Shown here in pieces: positions 8,556 to 16,535 of a DNA stretch of 64,000 nucleotides; positions within the stretch are counted from its first letter, which is position 1, and each line of letters opens with the position of its first letter. Under the pieces are notes generated by a model. That model saw nothing but the letters and a program-made list of their open reading frames with translations. It had not been told where the DNA came from and made no database searches. The stretch is taken from NCBI GenBank assembly GCA_900319865.1, contig ONQD01000005.1, positions 62,001-126,000 of the forward strand. Reading direction: 5' to 3'. Made by a program: the position numbers and the translations under genes. The stretch is from an uncultured Bacteroidales bacterium (GTDB lineage: Bacteria; Bacteroidota; Bacteroidia; Bacteroidales; P3).

Positions 8556-9338
8556 CTATTTTGTTAAAAAGGAGAAGAGTTTCTCGGTCAATCGGCTGGC
8601 ACCAATTCTAAAAAACTGGTTAGTAGTTTGTTTATTACCTAAAATATGATTGACCAATTGGTAATATTTTAACACTTCGGCAGGGGTTGAGATACCACCA
8701 GCAGCTTTGAAACCCACCCATTTTCCGGTACGTTCAAAATGTTTTTTTATAATATTAAGCATTATTTCTGATGCTTCCAAAGTGGCGGAAACGGCAATTT
8801 TGCCGGTGGAAGTTTTGATAAAGTCGGCTCCGGCATCAATGGCAATTTGGGAAGCTTGGGCAATGAGGAGTTCAGTTTTCAGCTCGCCAGTTTCGAGGAT
8901 GACTTTCAACACACGGCCTTGGGTAATAGCACGTATGGCAGCTATTTCGTCGAAAACACGTGATTGTTCACCCTCGATGAGCAAACCACGGGAAATGACC
9001 ATATCGATTTCGTCAGCACCCTCATCCACAGCATATTGCACTTCCTGCAATTTGACCGCAAGCGGGGACTGACCAGCCGGAAAAGCACCCGCAACAGAGG
9101 CTACATGGATGTCGGAATGGGCGAGACATCTCTTTGCCTCGCTCACGAAAACGGGATAAACACACACGGCAGCCACATGGCCTATGCCTCTGGTGTTGTC
9201 GTGCATCTCCAACGATTTGCGGCAAAGCTCGCGCACTTTTTGATGTGTGTCACAACCTTCGAGGGTAGTGTTGTCAATACATGTGAAGACCTTCCGAAGA
9301 CTTTCGAGAGTTTCGGGGGAACGTTCAATGGAACACAT
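8556..9338 (-). CDS. deoC: Deoxyribose-phosphate aldolase
   Basis: 260 residues, close to the length of the E. coli-type enzyme. It carries the DeoC hallmarks: VCVYPVFV, the EIDMVIS strand, KVILETGEL, the Schiff-base segment FIKTSTGK and the second Lys in VGFKAAGGIST. It cleaves 2-deoxyribose-5-phosphate to glyceraldehyde-3-phosphate and acetaldehyde in deoxynucleoside catabolism. Only 9 bp separate it from the upstream rpiB, so the two pentose-phosphate enzymes form an operon read from the promoter at 9824-9831. Confidence 0.92.
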   Translation of the reverse strand: MCSIERSPETLESLRKVFTCIDNTTLEGCDTHQKVRELCRKSLEMHDNTRGIGHVAAVCVYPVFVSEAKRCLAHSDIHVASVAGAFPAGQSPLAVKLQEVQYAVDEGADEIDMVISRGLLIEGEQSRVFDEIAAIRAITQGRVLKVILETGELKTELLIAQASQIAIDAGADFIKTSTGKIAVSATLEASEIMLNIIKKHFERTGKWVGFKAAGGISTPAEVLKYYQLVNHILGNKQTTNQFFRIGASRLTEKLFSFLTK

Positions 9339-9347
9339 TGATACAGT

Positions 9348-9791
9348 TTATTTAATCAACTGGTTGATTTTCTCTACTCTGCGCTGATGTCTACCACCTT
9401 CAAATTCAGTGTTCAGGAACTCATCGACAATTTGAAGTGCAACCTCGGTGGAGATGAAGCGTGCAGGCATAGAAATGACATTGCAGTCGTTGTGTTGGCG
9501 ACCCAGATGGGCAATTTCGGGAGTCCAACACAGGGCGCAGCGCACATTGGGGTATTTGTTGACCGTCATCTGGACACCATTACCGCTGCCACAAATGACG
9601 ATGCCGCGACGGTAAAGACCCTCGTTGATCACATGTCCAACCTGGTGGGCAAAATCGGGATAATCGACACTTTCAGTACTGTTGGTGCCAAAATCTTTTA
9701 CCTCAAATCCCTTTTCTTCAAGGTGTTGCTTCACCTTTTCCTTTAATTCATATCCTGCATGGTCGCAGGCCATAGGTATAATTTCTTTCAT
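9348..9791 (-). CDS. rpiB: Ribose-5-phosphate isomerase B
   Basis: 147 residues from the ATG at 9791; the longer open frame begins with TTG two codons earlier and is less likely. The motifs MACDHAGYELK, GTNSTESVDYPDFA, GIVICGSGNGVQMTVNKYPNVRCALCW and NVISMPARF are those of the RpiB/LacAB family, including the catalytic Cys in ICGSGNG. It interconverts ribose-5-phosphate and ribulose-5-phosphate. The first gene of the rpiB-deoC operon, and divergent from nadA across an 800-bp region that is an origin candidate. Confidence 0.92.
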   Translation of the reverse strand: MKEIIPMACDHAGYELKEKVKQHLEEKGFEVKDFGTNSTESVDYPDFAHQVGHVINEGLYRRGIVICGSGNGVQMTVNKYPNVRCALCWTPEIAHLGRQHNDCNVISMPARFISTEVALQIVDEFLNTEFEGGRHQRRVEKINQLIK

Positions 9792-9823
9792 AAACAAGCT
9801 TGTTTAAATCTTTTTTTGTTGTG

Positions 9824-9831
9824 CAAAGATA
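9824..9831 (-). promoter_or_regulatory. -7 promoter element for rpiB-deoC
   Basis: The minus strand reads TATCTTTG, 32 bp before the rpiB ATG. Confidence 0.6.
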
Positions 9832-9926
9832 CTACTTTATCTTAATTCATTAATACTATTGGGGGTTTACTTTTTCACATATTTTTGAACTGTTTTTTAT
9901 CTTAAAGTGTTTCAAACAACTAAGAA

Positions 9927-10115
9927 ATATCAACAAAATATGTTGATAAACCTCTAATAAGTGTGTCAATAAAAATTGACTATTTTTTTGAGGCTAAAAT
10001 AAGTTGATAAACCTTGATTTGTTTCGGATTTATCAACAACACAGAAGCAATGTAAACGCCGCATTTTTATATTCACAATTGGCGGTGAACAGAGATATGA
10101 ACAATGAGTTGATAA
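9927..10115. other. AT-rich cluster of DnaA-box-like sequences (candidate oriC)
   Basis: The 800-bp gap between divergent rpiB and nadA contains TTATCAACA on one strand or the other at 9941-9949 and 10030-10038, with one-mismatch copies at 9927-9935, 10002-10010 and 10107-10115. The first two copies form a palindrome, TATCAACA and TGTTGATA around 5 bp. TTATCAACA differs from the E. coli DnaA box TTATCCACA at one position. An exact parS lies 2 kb away at 12113-12128. The rest of the gap is AT-rich, with no coding sequence. Confidence 0.45.
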
Positions 10116-10365
10116 TTAGAGTTAGATTTGATGTTCAATAAATTATGTGTTAATAAACTATGTTAATAACGGTTTATAAAAGAAGAGGGAAAATGCTGAC
10201 AAAACAGAGTTATTAACCATTTTGACAACCATAAAAATACCAATATAATTTTAAAAGAGATATAGTTTATTTTATAACAGGACAGCATAGGGAAGGGAAG
10301 CAGCCGAATGGTGTAGAGTGAGCAGAGTTGAAAAGCAGAGACGATGTTTTCGACATTCGCAATAA

Positions 10366-10388
10366 TAATCTAACCGTAGGTTAGATTA
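10366..10388. promoter_or_regulatory. Palindrome with CTAACC/GGTTAG core
   Basis: TAATCTAACC (10366-10375) and GGTTAGATTA (10379-10388) are perfect 10-bp arms around GTA. It lies 155 bp upstream of the nadA promoter. A similar palindrome with the same core occurs at 27886-27907, so both may be operators of one regulator. Confidence 0.5.
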
Positions 10389-10542
10389 GACATGGGTGAA
10401 AAGAAATGCAATATGGAAAGGTGGCAAAGGTAAGTGATACCCTGAAACAGGGTGGTGGTTAGAACTACATAGGAAACAACGGGTAAAGGAGAAAGAAATC
10501 TTAAAAAAGAAGTACTATTCGCCTAAATCCGCAAATAATTCG

Positions 10543-10550
10543 TATCTTTG
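10543..10550 (+). promoter_or_regulatory. -7 promoter element for nadA
   Basis: TATCTTTG followed by an AT-rich 48-bp leader to the nadA ATG. Confidence 0.65.
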
Positions 10551-10598
10551 CAAAATTATTATTGTATATAAGCTAATTGACCATTAATTTTTTTTGTT

Positions 10599-11546
10599 AT
10601 GGATACCGAAACTCTAAAAAGAGAAATAGTTCGTCTAAAGAAGGAGAAGAATGCCGTTATTCTGGGTCACTATTATCAACGCGAGGAGATACAGGATCTC
10701 TCCGACTATATAGGTGACAGTTTGGCTTTGGCACAGGAGGCACAGAGATGCGACCAGGACATCATTGTTTTTTGTGGTGTGCATTTTATGGCCGAAACCG
10801 CCAAAATTCTCAATCCATCGCGCAAGGTGTTGCTGCCCGACATCACGGCGAGTTGTTCTTTGGCCGAGTCGTGCAAAGGAGAGGATTTTGCCAAGTTCAA
10901 GGCCGAACATCCCGACCACATGGTGATATCCTATGTCAATTGCTCGGCCGAAATCAAGGCTTTGTCCGATTTGATTTGTACATCTGGTAACGCTGAGAAA
11001 CTGGTTCGCTCATTGCCGGAAGAGCAGAAAATCATTTTTGCACCCGATAAGAATTTGGGTGGTTATATCAACAGTATTACGGGACGCAATATGTTGCTGT
11101 GGGATGGGGTGTGTATGGTGCACGACGCACTTCACGCCGAAAGTGTGATGAAGTTGAAAATGCAACATCCCGACGCTATTGTTATAGCGCATCCTGAATG
11201 TAACAGTGCATTGCTTCAGGTGTCCGACTTTGTGGGAAGTACAAAGGCTATGCTCAACTATATCAGTAAGTCCACCTGCAAGAAATTTATTGTTGCTACC
11301 GAGACAGGCATTCTGTACGAGATGCGTAAAAACAATCCTGACAAAGAATTCCTGGTTGTGCCAAGCGGTAGCGAATGCGGCTGTGCCGATTGCAGTTATA
11401 TGAAGCAAAACACTTTGGAGAAACTGTATAGCTGTCTTCTTAACGAATCGCCCGAAATACTGCTGGACGAGGAGACGATAGAGCGAGCCAAGAAGCCTAT
11501 TGTGAGAATGCTCGATATGTCAAAACAATTAGGCATCATCAAATGA
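10599..11546 (+). CDS. nadA: Quinolinate synthase
   Basis: 315 residues of the NadA type: GHYYQREEIQDLSDYIGDSLALAQEA at the N-terminus, CGVHFMAETAKIL, YVNCSAEIKA, the HPEC segment and ECGCADCSYMK near the C-terminus. The conserved cysteines bind the 4Fe-4S cluster. It condenses iminoaspartate with dihydroxyacetone phosphate to quinolinate in NAD synthesis. No nadB or nadC is next to it here. Its TGA overlaps the ATG of the ProX-like gene by 4 bp (11543-11546), so the two are translationally coupled. Confidence 0.95.
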   Translation: MDTETLKREIVRLKKEKNAVILGHYYQREEIQDLSDYIGDSLALAQEAQRCDQDIIVFCGVHFMAETAKILNPSRKVLLPDITASCSLAESCKGEDFAKFKAEHPDHMVISYVNCSAEIKALSDLICTSGNAEKLVRSLPEEQKIIFAPDKNLGGYINSITGRNMLLWDGVCMVHDALHAESVMKLKMQHPDAIVIAHPECNSALLQVSDFVGSTKAMLNYISKSTCKKFIVATETGILYEMRKNNPDKEFLVVPSGSECGCADCSYMKQNTLEKLYSCLLNESPEILLDEETIERAKKPIVRMLDMSKQLGIIK

Positions 11547-12034
11547 GAGGTCAACAACAGGTATACGACTATTTAGCCAGTTGCGGGATTACTTTCGATT
11601 ATTATGAGCATCCGGAGGCTCCCACTATAGAGATTGCCTCTCAGTTTTATCGTGGCGAGGGGACTGTGTTGTGCAAGAATCTTTTTTTCCGCAACCATAA
11701 GGGCAACAAACACTACCTTGATATCATGGATGCACGCCACAATATGGACATTCATGATATAGAGCACAAATTGCATCAGGGCAAACTGTCGTTTGCATCG
11801 CCCGAGCGCATGATGAAATATCTGGGTGTACGTCCAGGCTCGGTGTCGCTGTTCACTCTCGTAAACGATGTAAACCACGAAGTTATTCTGTTTGTAGATA
11901 ACCAATTGCTGCAAGCCGAGAAGGTGAGTTTCCATCCCAACGACAATACGGCCTCGCTTGTTATAAGTAAGGATGATATGTTGAAATTCATAGAAAGAAT
12001 TGGAAACAAGTATGAATTTCTGGATCTTTATTGA
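11543..12034 (+). CDS. YbaK/ProX-type prolyl-tRNA(Ala) deacylase
   Basis: 163 residues with the pattern of free-standing trans-editing domains: FDYYEHPEAPTIEIA, GEGTVLCKNLFFRN, the KLSFASPERMMKYLGVRPGSVSLF segment and DNQLLQAEKVSFHPNDNTASLVIS. These proteins remove alanine or other mischarged residues from tRNA, typically Ala-tRNA(Pro). It is coupled to nadA by an ATGA overlap, although the two have no obvious metabolic link. Confidence 0.88.
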   Translation: MRGQQQVYDYLASCGITFDYYEHPEAPTIEIASQFYRGEGTVLCKNLFFRNHKGNKHYLDIMDARHNMDIHDIEHKLHQGKLSFASPERMMKYLGVRPGSVSLFTLVNDVNHEVILFVDNQLLQAEKVSFHPNDNTASLVISKDDMLKFIERIGNKYEFLDLY

Positions 12035-12072
12035 GTAGAAAAATTAATGTTGGAACAGGGTAGGAGAGGGGG

Positions 12073-12102
12073 TGTTGATAACCTTCGAAAACCTGTTGAT
12101 AA
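12073..12102 (-). other. Two TTATCAACA boxes in front of parS
   Basis: TGTTGATAA occurs at 12073-12081 and 12094-12102, spaced 21 bp (two helical turns), followed 11 bp later by parS. They are the same 9-mer as in the 9.9-10.1 kb cluster. Confidence 0.5.
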
Positions 12103-12111
12103 CCCCAAAAA

Positions 12112-12990
12112 ATGTTTCACGTGAAACAATTAGAATTCAAAGTAAATGAAGCAATCGAGCTTCTCCAGTTTTTGACCCAGCAGATGCCCGACACCAGCCG
12201 AACAAAGGTGAAAGAGTTGCTGTCGCATAGTGTGTATGTGAATAGTCGCCGCGTATCGCAATTCAATTTTCCTTTGCAACCTGGAATGACAGTATCAATC
12301 CGCAAAACAGGTTATAGGGAGAGGTTCAAACCATACGATTTGGACATAGTTTTTGAGGATGAACATCTGTTGGTGGTCAATAAACATGAGGGGTTATTGT
12401 CGTATAGTAAAAAGCCTAACGACTTGACAGTTATTTCGGTACTTAATCAATATCTTGACGCTACCCACCAACGGTGCAACGCACATATAGTGCATCGGCT
12501 TGACCGCGACACTTCGGGACTGATGGTTGTTTCGAAGACGAAAGAGGTGTCGCAGAAATTCGAGGCCGATTGGAAAGGGTTGGTCAACGACAGAGCCTAT
12601 GTGGCTGTGGTGTGGGGCAGGATGGAGCGGACATCAGGCACTATAAGGTCGTGGTTCAGCGATGGGCAGTACAGTGTGATTTCGTCACCCGTCGACAACG
12701 GCGGCAAACTGGCAGTAACGCACTATAAGGTGTTGCGCACCTCGCGGCGTTATTCGATGCTGGAACTGAAACTCGATACGGGTCGCCGCAATCAAATACG
12801 TGTGCACATGCGTGAGGTGCAACATCCTGTTGTTCATGACCCTATGTATGGTTACAAAGATGATGTCTCGCCCATCAACCGTTTGGCGCTCCATGCATAC
12901 CGTCTGGGTTTCACCCACCCGGTTACGGGCAAACGACTCAAGTTTGAAACTCCGATTCCACCGTCGTTTGTAAAATTAATGGAGATTTGA
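12112..12990 (+). CDS. RluA-family pseudouridine synthase
   Basis: 292 residues. An N-terminal S4-like segment (about 20-75, VKELLSHSVYVNSRRVSQ) precedes the catalytic domain with HIVHRLDRDTSGLMVVSK near 130, whose Asp is the catalytic residue, and the C-terminal GRRNQIRVHM and HAYRLGFTHPVTGKRL motifs. It converts uridine to pseudouridine in rRNA or tRNA; the exact site cannot be told. The start codon is embedded in parS, so ParB binding could affect its expression. Confidence 0.88.
   Translation: MFHVKQLEFKVNEAIELLQFLTQQMPDTSRTKVKELLSHSVYVNSRRVSQFNFPLQPGMTVSIRKTGYRERFKPYDLDIVFEDEHLLVVNKHEGLLSYSKKPNDLTVISVLNQYLDATHQRCNAHIVHRLDRDTSGLMVVSKTKEVSQKFEADWKGLVNDRAYVAVVWGRMERTSGTIRSWFSDGQYSVISSPVDNGGKLAVTHYKVLRTSRRYSMLELKLDTGRRNQIRVHMREVQHPVVHDPMYGYKDDVSPINRLALHAYRLGFTHPVTGKRLKFETPIPPSFVKLMEI
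12113..12128. other. parS centromere-like site
   Basis: The 16-bp palindrome TGTTTCACGTGAAACA is an exact match to the canonical chromosomal parS bound by ParB/Spo0J. It overlaps the start codon of the next gene and encodes its first residues (MFHVKQ). parS sites cluster near oriC in most bacteria. No parA or parB gene is in this window. Confidence 0.85.
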
Positions 12991-13042
12991 TATAATAAAA
13001 TTCACGCACGCGCGTTATACTTTATAATAGGAGTGCAATAAA

Positions 13043-13732
13043 ATGAAAAAAATATTGACCATCACGGTGTTGCTCTTGTGCTGTTTTCCACTCGTAAGGG
13101 CGCAGGCCCCGCTGAAGGAGAAACAAAGCGCGACGAGCGACACGATAAAATTGCCCAAGTATGAGCCGCATTTGTCGGTGGGTACCGGCTTTATGGCTAC
13201 ATCGAATGGCGACAACCGTATTTATACATCGGTTGCCCCGTCGTTTATTTTCCGCCCTTCGAGCCGATGGACCATCAAAACGGGATTTGGCATTTTGACC
13301 GATGTGGGACTCAATCCGTACTATACCACAGCTGCCACCCATAGCCTTGCACCGCTCAAACGCAACGGGGGCACCGGTTTGGTGTCGGGACATGTGGCAG
13401 CACAATATCGGGTGAACGACAACCTCTGGCTCTCGGCCGCTGTTTATCATGTGGGCGGCACGTATGCCCCGGTCTTTGGTTTCGGCAAGGGCAATGTGCT
13501 GGATGTATCGGCAACGGCTTTCTCGGCAGCGGCCGATTTCAAGTTCAATGACGACAATTTCCTGCATTTATCGTTCACCTATATCCGCGACAACTACGGC
13601 ACGATGCCTTTCCTCTATCACGATGCGTGGATGCATAGCGGCTACGGGCGCTGGGGATTCTATGCCCACCCGACAGACTACTACCGTCTCTGCTCGCCGT
13701 TCGAGCCAGCGTTCTATGGAGGCGTTTTTTAA
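13043..13732 (+). CDS. Secreted hypothetical protein, probable outer-membrane beta-barrel
   Basis: 229 residues starting with a signal peptide (MKKILTITVLLLCCFPLVRAQ, cleavage likely after AQ). The rest alternates short polar and hydrophobic strands with frequent aromatic residues and ends in the aromatic YGGVF, as outer-membrane barrels often do. No catalytic motif is seen. It sits between the RluA-like gene and a DUF4290 gene on the same strand, an arrangement I associate with Bacteroidota; the function is unknown. Confidence 0.65.
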   Translation: MKKILTITVLLLCCFPLVRAQAPLKEKQSATSDTIKLPKYEPHLSVGTGFMATSNGDNRIYTSVAPSFIFRPSSRWTIKTGFGILTDVGLNPYYTTAATHSLAPLKRNGGTGLVSGHVAAQYRVNDNLWLSAAVYHVGGTYAPVFGFGKGNVLDVSATAFSAAADFKFNDDNFLHLSFTYIRDNYGTMPFLYHDAWMHSGYGRWGFYAHPTDYYRLCSPFEPAFYGGVF

Positions 13733-13769
13733 TTGAGAACTGATTTTTTCAATCATTTATAATCATTTA

Positions 13770-14384
13770 ATGGAATACAATACACAGAGAACACGATTAA
13801 AGATAAACGATTATGGCCGCAATGTCTATAAGTTGATAAGCTATACCAAGACGATTGAGGACCGCGACAAGCGCAACCTGATGGCTGCAGCTATTGTCGA
13901 CATTATGGCACACAATAGCGAAGACTCCAAAAATGCTGTGGAGGACAAACGCAAATATTGGGTGCACCTGATGATTTTGGCCGACTGGGAGCTGGATGTG
14001 GATATACCCTACGATATCACGCGCGAGGACACTGTGGAGTTCAAACCCAATACTTTGAAATACAATCAAGGCAAGGTGCACTATCGCCACTATGGCGCCG
14101 TGATGGAGAACATGATAAAGAAGGTGGCCGAATATCCCGAAGGTGAGGAGCGCGACGAACTGGTGTCGTTGATGGCCCACGCAATGAAGCGCGATTATCT
14201 GCTTTGGAACAGCGACACTGTGGAGGACGAGGTGATTGTCAACCAGTTGGAAAACATCTCCGAATCCCGTCTACATCTTCCTGCAGATTTTCAGTTCAAG
14301 GATTTCCGCGAATATCTCAAAGGCACGCCCGACGAACGCCGCAACAACGGCACCCGCAAAAAGAAAAAGAAGAAGAAAAAATAA
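13770..14384 (+). CDS. DUF4290 domain-containing protein
   Basis: 204 residues beginning MEYNTQRTRLKINDYGRNVY, the typical start of DUF4290 proteins of Bacteroidota. It is mostly alpha-helical, has no signal peptide, and ends in an extreme basic tail of nine lysines after an arginine-rich stretch, which suggests nucleic-acid or ribosome contact. The function is unknown. It ends 12 bp before murA and is probably co-transcribed with it. Confidence 0.85.
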   Translation: MEYNTQRTRLKINDYGRNVYKLISYTKTIEDRDKRNLMAAAIVDIMAHNSEDSKNAVEDKRKYWVHLMILADWELDVDIPYDITREDTVEFKPNTLKYNQGKVHYRHYGAVMENMIKKVAEYPEGEERDELVSLMAHAMKRDYLLWNSDTVEDEVIVNQLENISESRLHLPADFQFKDFREYLKGTPDERRNNGTRKKKKKKKK

Positions 14385-14396
14385 ACCCCTACTGCT

Positions 14397-15722
14397 ATGT
14401 CATCTTTCGAAATAATAGGTGGACATAAACTACATGGAGTAATCAATCCGCAAGGTGCCAAGAATGAGGCCTTGCAGGTGATTTGTGCCGTTCTGCTGAC
14501 CAGCAATAAAGTGGTGATTGACAATATTCCCGATATCCGGGATGTGAACAAACTGATAGGGCTGTTGGAGTTGCTGGGAGTGAAGGTGCGCCGCATCAAT
14601 GACGATAGCGAGCTGCTGACCAAGGGGCGCAGTTATGAATTCCAGGCCGATGATGTGAACCTGGATGTGATGGAGACAGAGGAGTTTGCCCGTCAAGCCA
14701 CAGCATTGCGTGGCTCTATCATGATTGTGGGACCGCTGTTGTCGCGTTTCGGCAAAGCGTTGGTTCCCCAACCGGGAGGAGACAAGATAGGGCGCCGCCG
14801 ACTCGACACCCACTTTCTGGGTATGGAGAAGTTGGGTGCCGAAGTGGTTTACCGCCGTGCTGGCTATCAGGTTACTGCTTCGTCGCTCAAAGGCTGCTAC
14901 ATGTTGCTCGACGAGGCCTCTGTTACCGGAACGGCCAACATCATTATGGCCTCCGTGCTTGCCAAAGGCACTACCACCATTATGAATGCCGCCTGCGAGC
15001 CTTATGTGTACCAGCTCTGCTCCATGCTCAACAATATGGGAGCCCGGATTCAAGGCGTGGGTTCCAACCTTCTCACCATTGAGGGTGTTGAAAGCTTGAA
15101 GGGTTGCCGCCACCGCCTTTTGCCTGATATGATTGAGGTGGGTTCTTTCATAGGTATGGCCGCAATGACCCAGAGCGACATCACCATTGCCAATGTGGGC
15201 ATCCAGCATCTGGGACTCATCCCCAAGGTGTTCCAACGTCTGGGCATCGAGGTGTGGCAGCAAGACGACAACCTTATTGTCCCTTCATACGAACATTATG
15301 AGATTGAGCGGTTCATGGACGGTTCGATTATGACTATCGCCGATGCTCCATGGCCCGGATTCACCCCCGACCTTATCAGTATTGCACTTGTGGTGGCCAC
15401 ACAAGCCAAAGGTAGCGTTCTGATTCACCAAAAGATGTTCGAAAGCCGACTGTTCTTTGTAGACAAGCTTATTGATATGGGAGCGCAGATTATTCTTTGC
15501 GATCCCCACCGCGCCACAGTTATCGGCCTCAACCACGAGCATCGTCTGCGCGGTGTCCGCATGTCGTCGCCCGACATCAGGGCCGGTGTGGCGTTGCTTA
15601 TTGCAGCCCTCTCGGCCGAAGGCAAGAGCCGCATCGACAATATTGAACAGATAGACCGCGGATACCAGCACATCGACGAACGCCTCCGCATGCTTGGTGC
15701 CGAAATACAACGAATAGAATAA
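14397..15722 (+). CDS. murA: UDP-N-acetylglucosamine 1-carboxyvinyltransferase with Cys-to-Asp active site
   Basis: 441 residues of the EPSP synthase/MurA fold, the first committed step of peptidoglycan synthesis. The motifs NPQGAKNEALQ with the catalytic Lys (residue 22), RGSIMIVGPLLSRFGKA and the mobile loop PGGDKIGRRRLDTH are clear. In the loop the fosfomycin-target cysteine (Cys115 in E. coli) is replaced by Asp129 (GAC at 14781-14783). Cys-to-Asp enzymes are active but not alkylated by fosfomycin. It follows the DUF4290 gene by 12 bp. Confidence 0.95.
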   Translation: MSSFEIIGGHKLHGVINPQGAKNEALQVICAVLLTSNKVVIDNIPDIRDVNKLIGLLELLGVKVRRINDDSELLTKGRSYEFQADDVNLDVMETEEFARQATALRGSIMIVGPLLSRFGKALVPQPGGDKIGRRRLDTHFLGMEKLGAEVVYRRAGYQVTASSLKGCYMLLDEASVTGTANIIMASVLAKGTTTIMNAACEPYVYQLCSMLNNMGARIQGVGSNLLTIEGVESLKGCRHRLLPDMIEVGSFIGMAAMTQSDITIANVGIQHLGLIPKVFQRLGIEVWQQDDNLIVPSYEHYEIERFMDGSIMTIADAPWPGFTPDLISIALVVATQAKGSVLIHQKMFESRLFFVDKLIDMGAQIILCDPHRATVIGLNHEHRLRGVRMSSPDIRAGVALLIAALSAEGKSRIDNIEQIDRGYQHIDERLRMLGAEIQRIE

Positions 15723-15739
15723 TTATTAAATGTAGATAT

Positions 15740-16522
15740 ATGTTTAACTTTCTGAAACCCAAACCAAAAACTGCCCGCCCAACGTTTGCTCCGTTGGGTA
15801 TAGACATACACTGTCACTTGTTGCCCAGCGTGGACGACGGCTCTAAAAGCAACGAAGAGTCCATAGCCTGCCTCCGCATTATGCACGAGGCTGGATTCAA
15901 CAAAGTGATTTGCACTCCCCACTACCAGTATCCCCGTTTCCCCAACGAGGAGTCGGACATTCAGCAGCGCTTTGCCGATATGAAACTCGATTTGGCTTCT
16001 CAGGGTGTTTCGTCGGTGATTCCCGAACTGGCCGGAGTGGCCGGCGAATACCGCGTGGATACCGGTTTTACCGACCGCATGTCCACGAACAAATTCCTTC
16101 TTGTGGGCGGTCATTATCTGCTCGCCGAGTTTTCTCTTCACCAGCAAGTTATGGGACTTGACGAGATTCTTTTCGAACTGCAGATGAAAAACTACGAGGT
16201 CATTCTTGCCCACCCGGAACGCTACCCTTACTATAGCTCGTCCTCGTCCAAGCTCCAGCATTTCAAGGATATGGGCATCTATTTCCAAATCAATATTCTC
16301 TCTTTGCAAGGCTTCTATGGCGAGGGTCCGCGCCGCAAGGCCTATGAGATGATTGAAAAAGGATGGGTGGAGTTTTTGGGCACCGATATGCACAACACCC
16401 TCTATGCCCAGGCTCTTATCGATGCCTCGCACGACCACAAGATTATCAAACTGCTCGATACCCACAAGTTCCTCAATAGTCAAGTATTTAGCGCCAACGC
16501 TGGCGAAGCCACCAAAATATAA
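15740..16522 (+). CDS. PHP-domain phosphatase of the CpsB/YwqE type
   Basis: 260 residues with the metal-binding pattern of bacterial tyrosine phosphatases of the PHP superfamily: DIHCHLLPSVDDGSK near residue 22, ICTPHY near 57, the LAEFS strand, ILAHPERYPYY near 155 and LGTDMHN near 215. Relatives dephosphorylate the BY-kinase that controls capsule export. No kinase gene is present in the window, so its partner is elsewhere. It starts 17 bp after murA. Confidence 0.88.
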   Translation: MFNFLKPKPKTARPTFAPLGIDIHCHLLPSVDDGSKSNEESIACLRIMHEAGFNKVICTPHYQYPRFPNEESDIQQRFADMKLDLASQGVSSVIPELAGVAGEYRVDTGFTDRMSTNKFLLVGGHYLLAEFSLHQQVMGLDEILFELQMKNYEVILAHPERYPYYSSSSSKLQHFKDMGIYFQINILSLQGFYGEGPRRKAYEMIEKGWVEFLGTDMHNTLYAQALIDASHDHKIIKLLDTHKFLNSQVFSANAGEATKI

Positions 16523-16535
16523 ATATCAATCCCCC

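Noticed and set aside
16353..16535. Longer start for purB
   Set aside because: It overlaps the PHP gene; the ATG at 16536 gives the normal adenylosuccinate lyase N-terminus.
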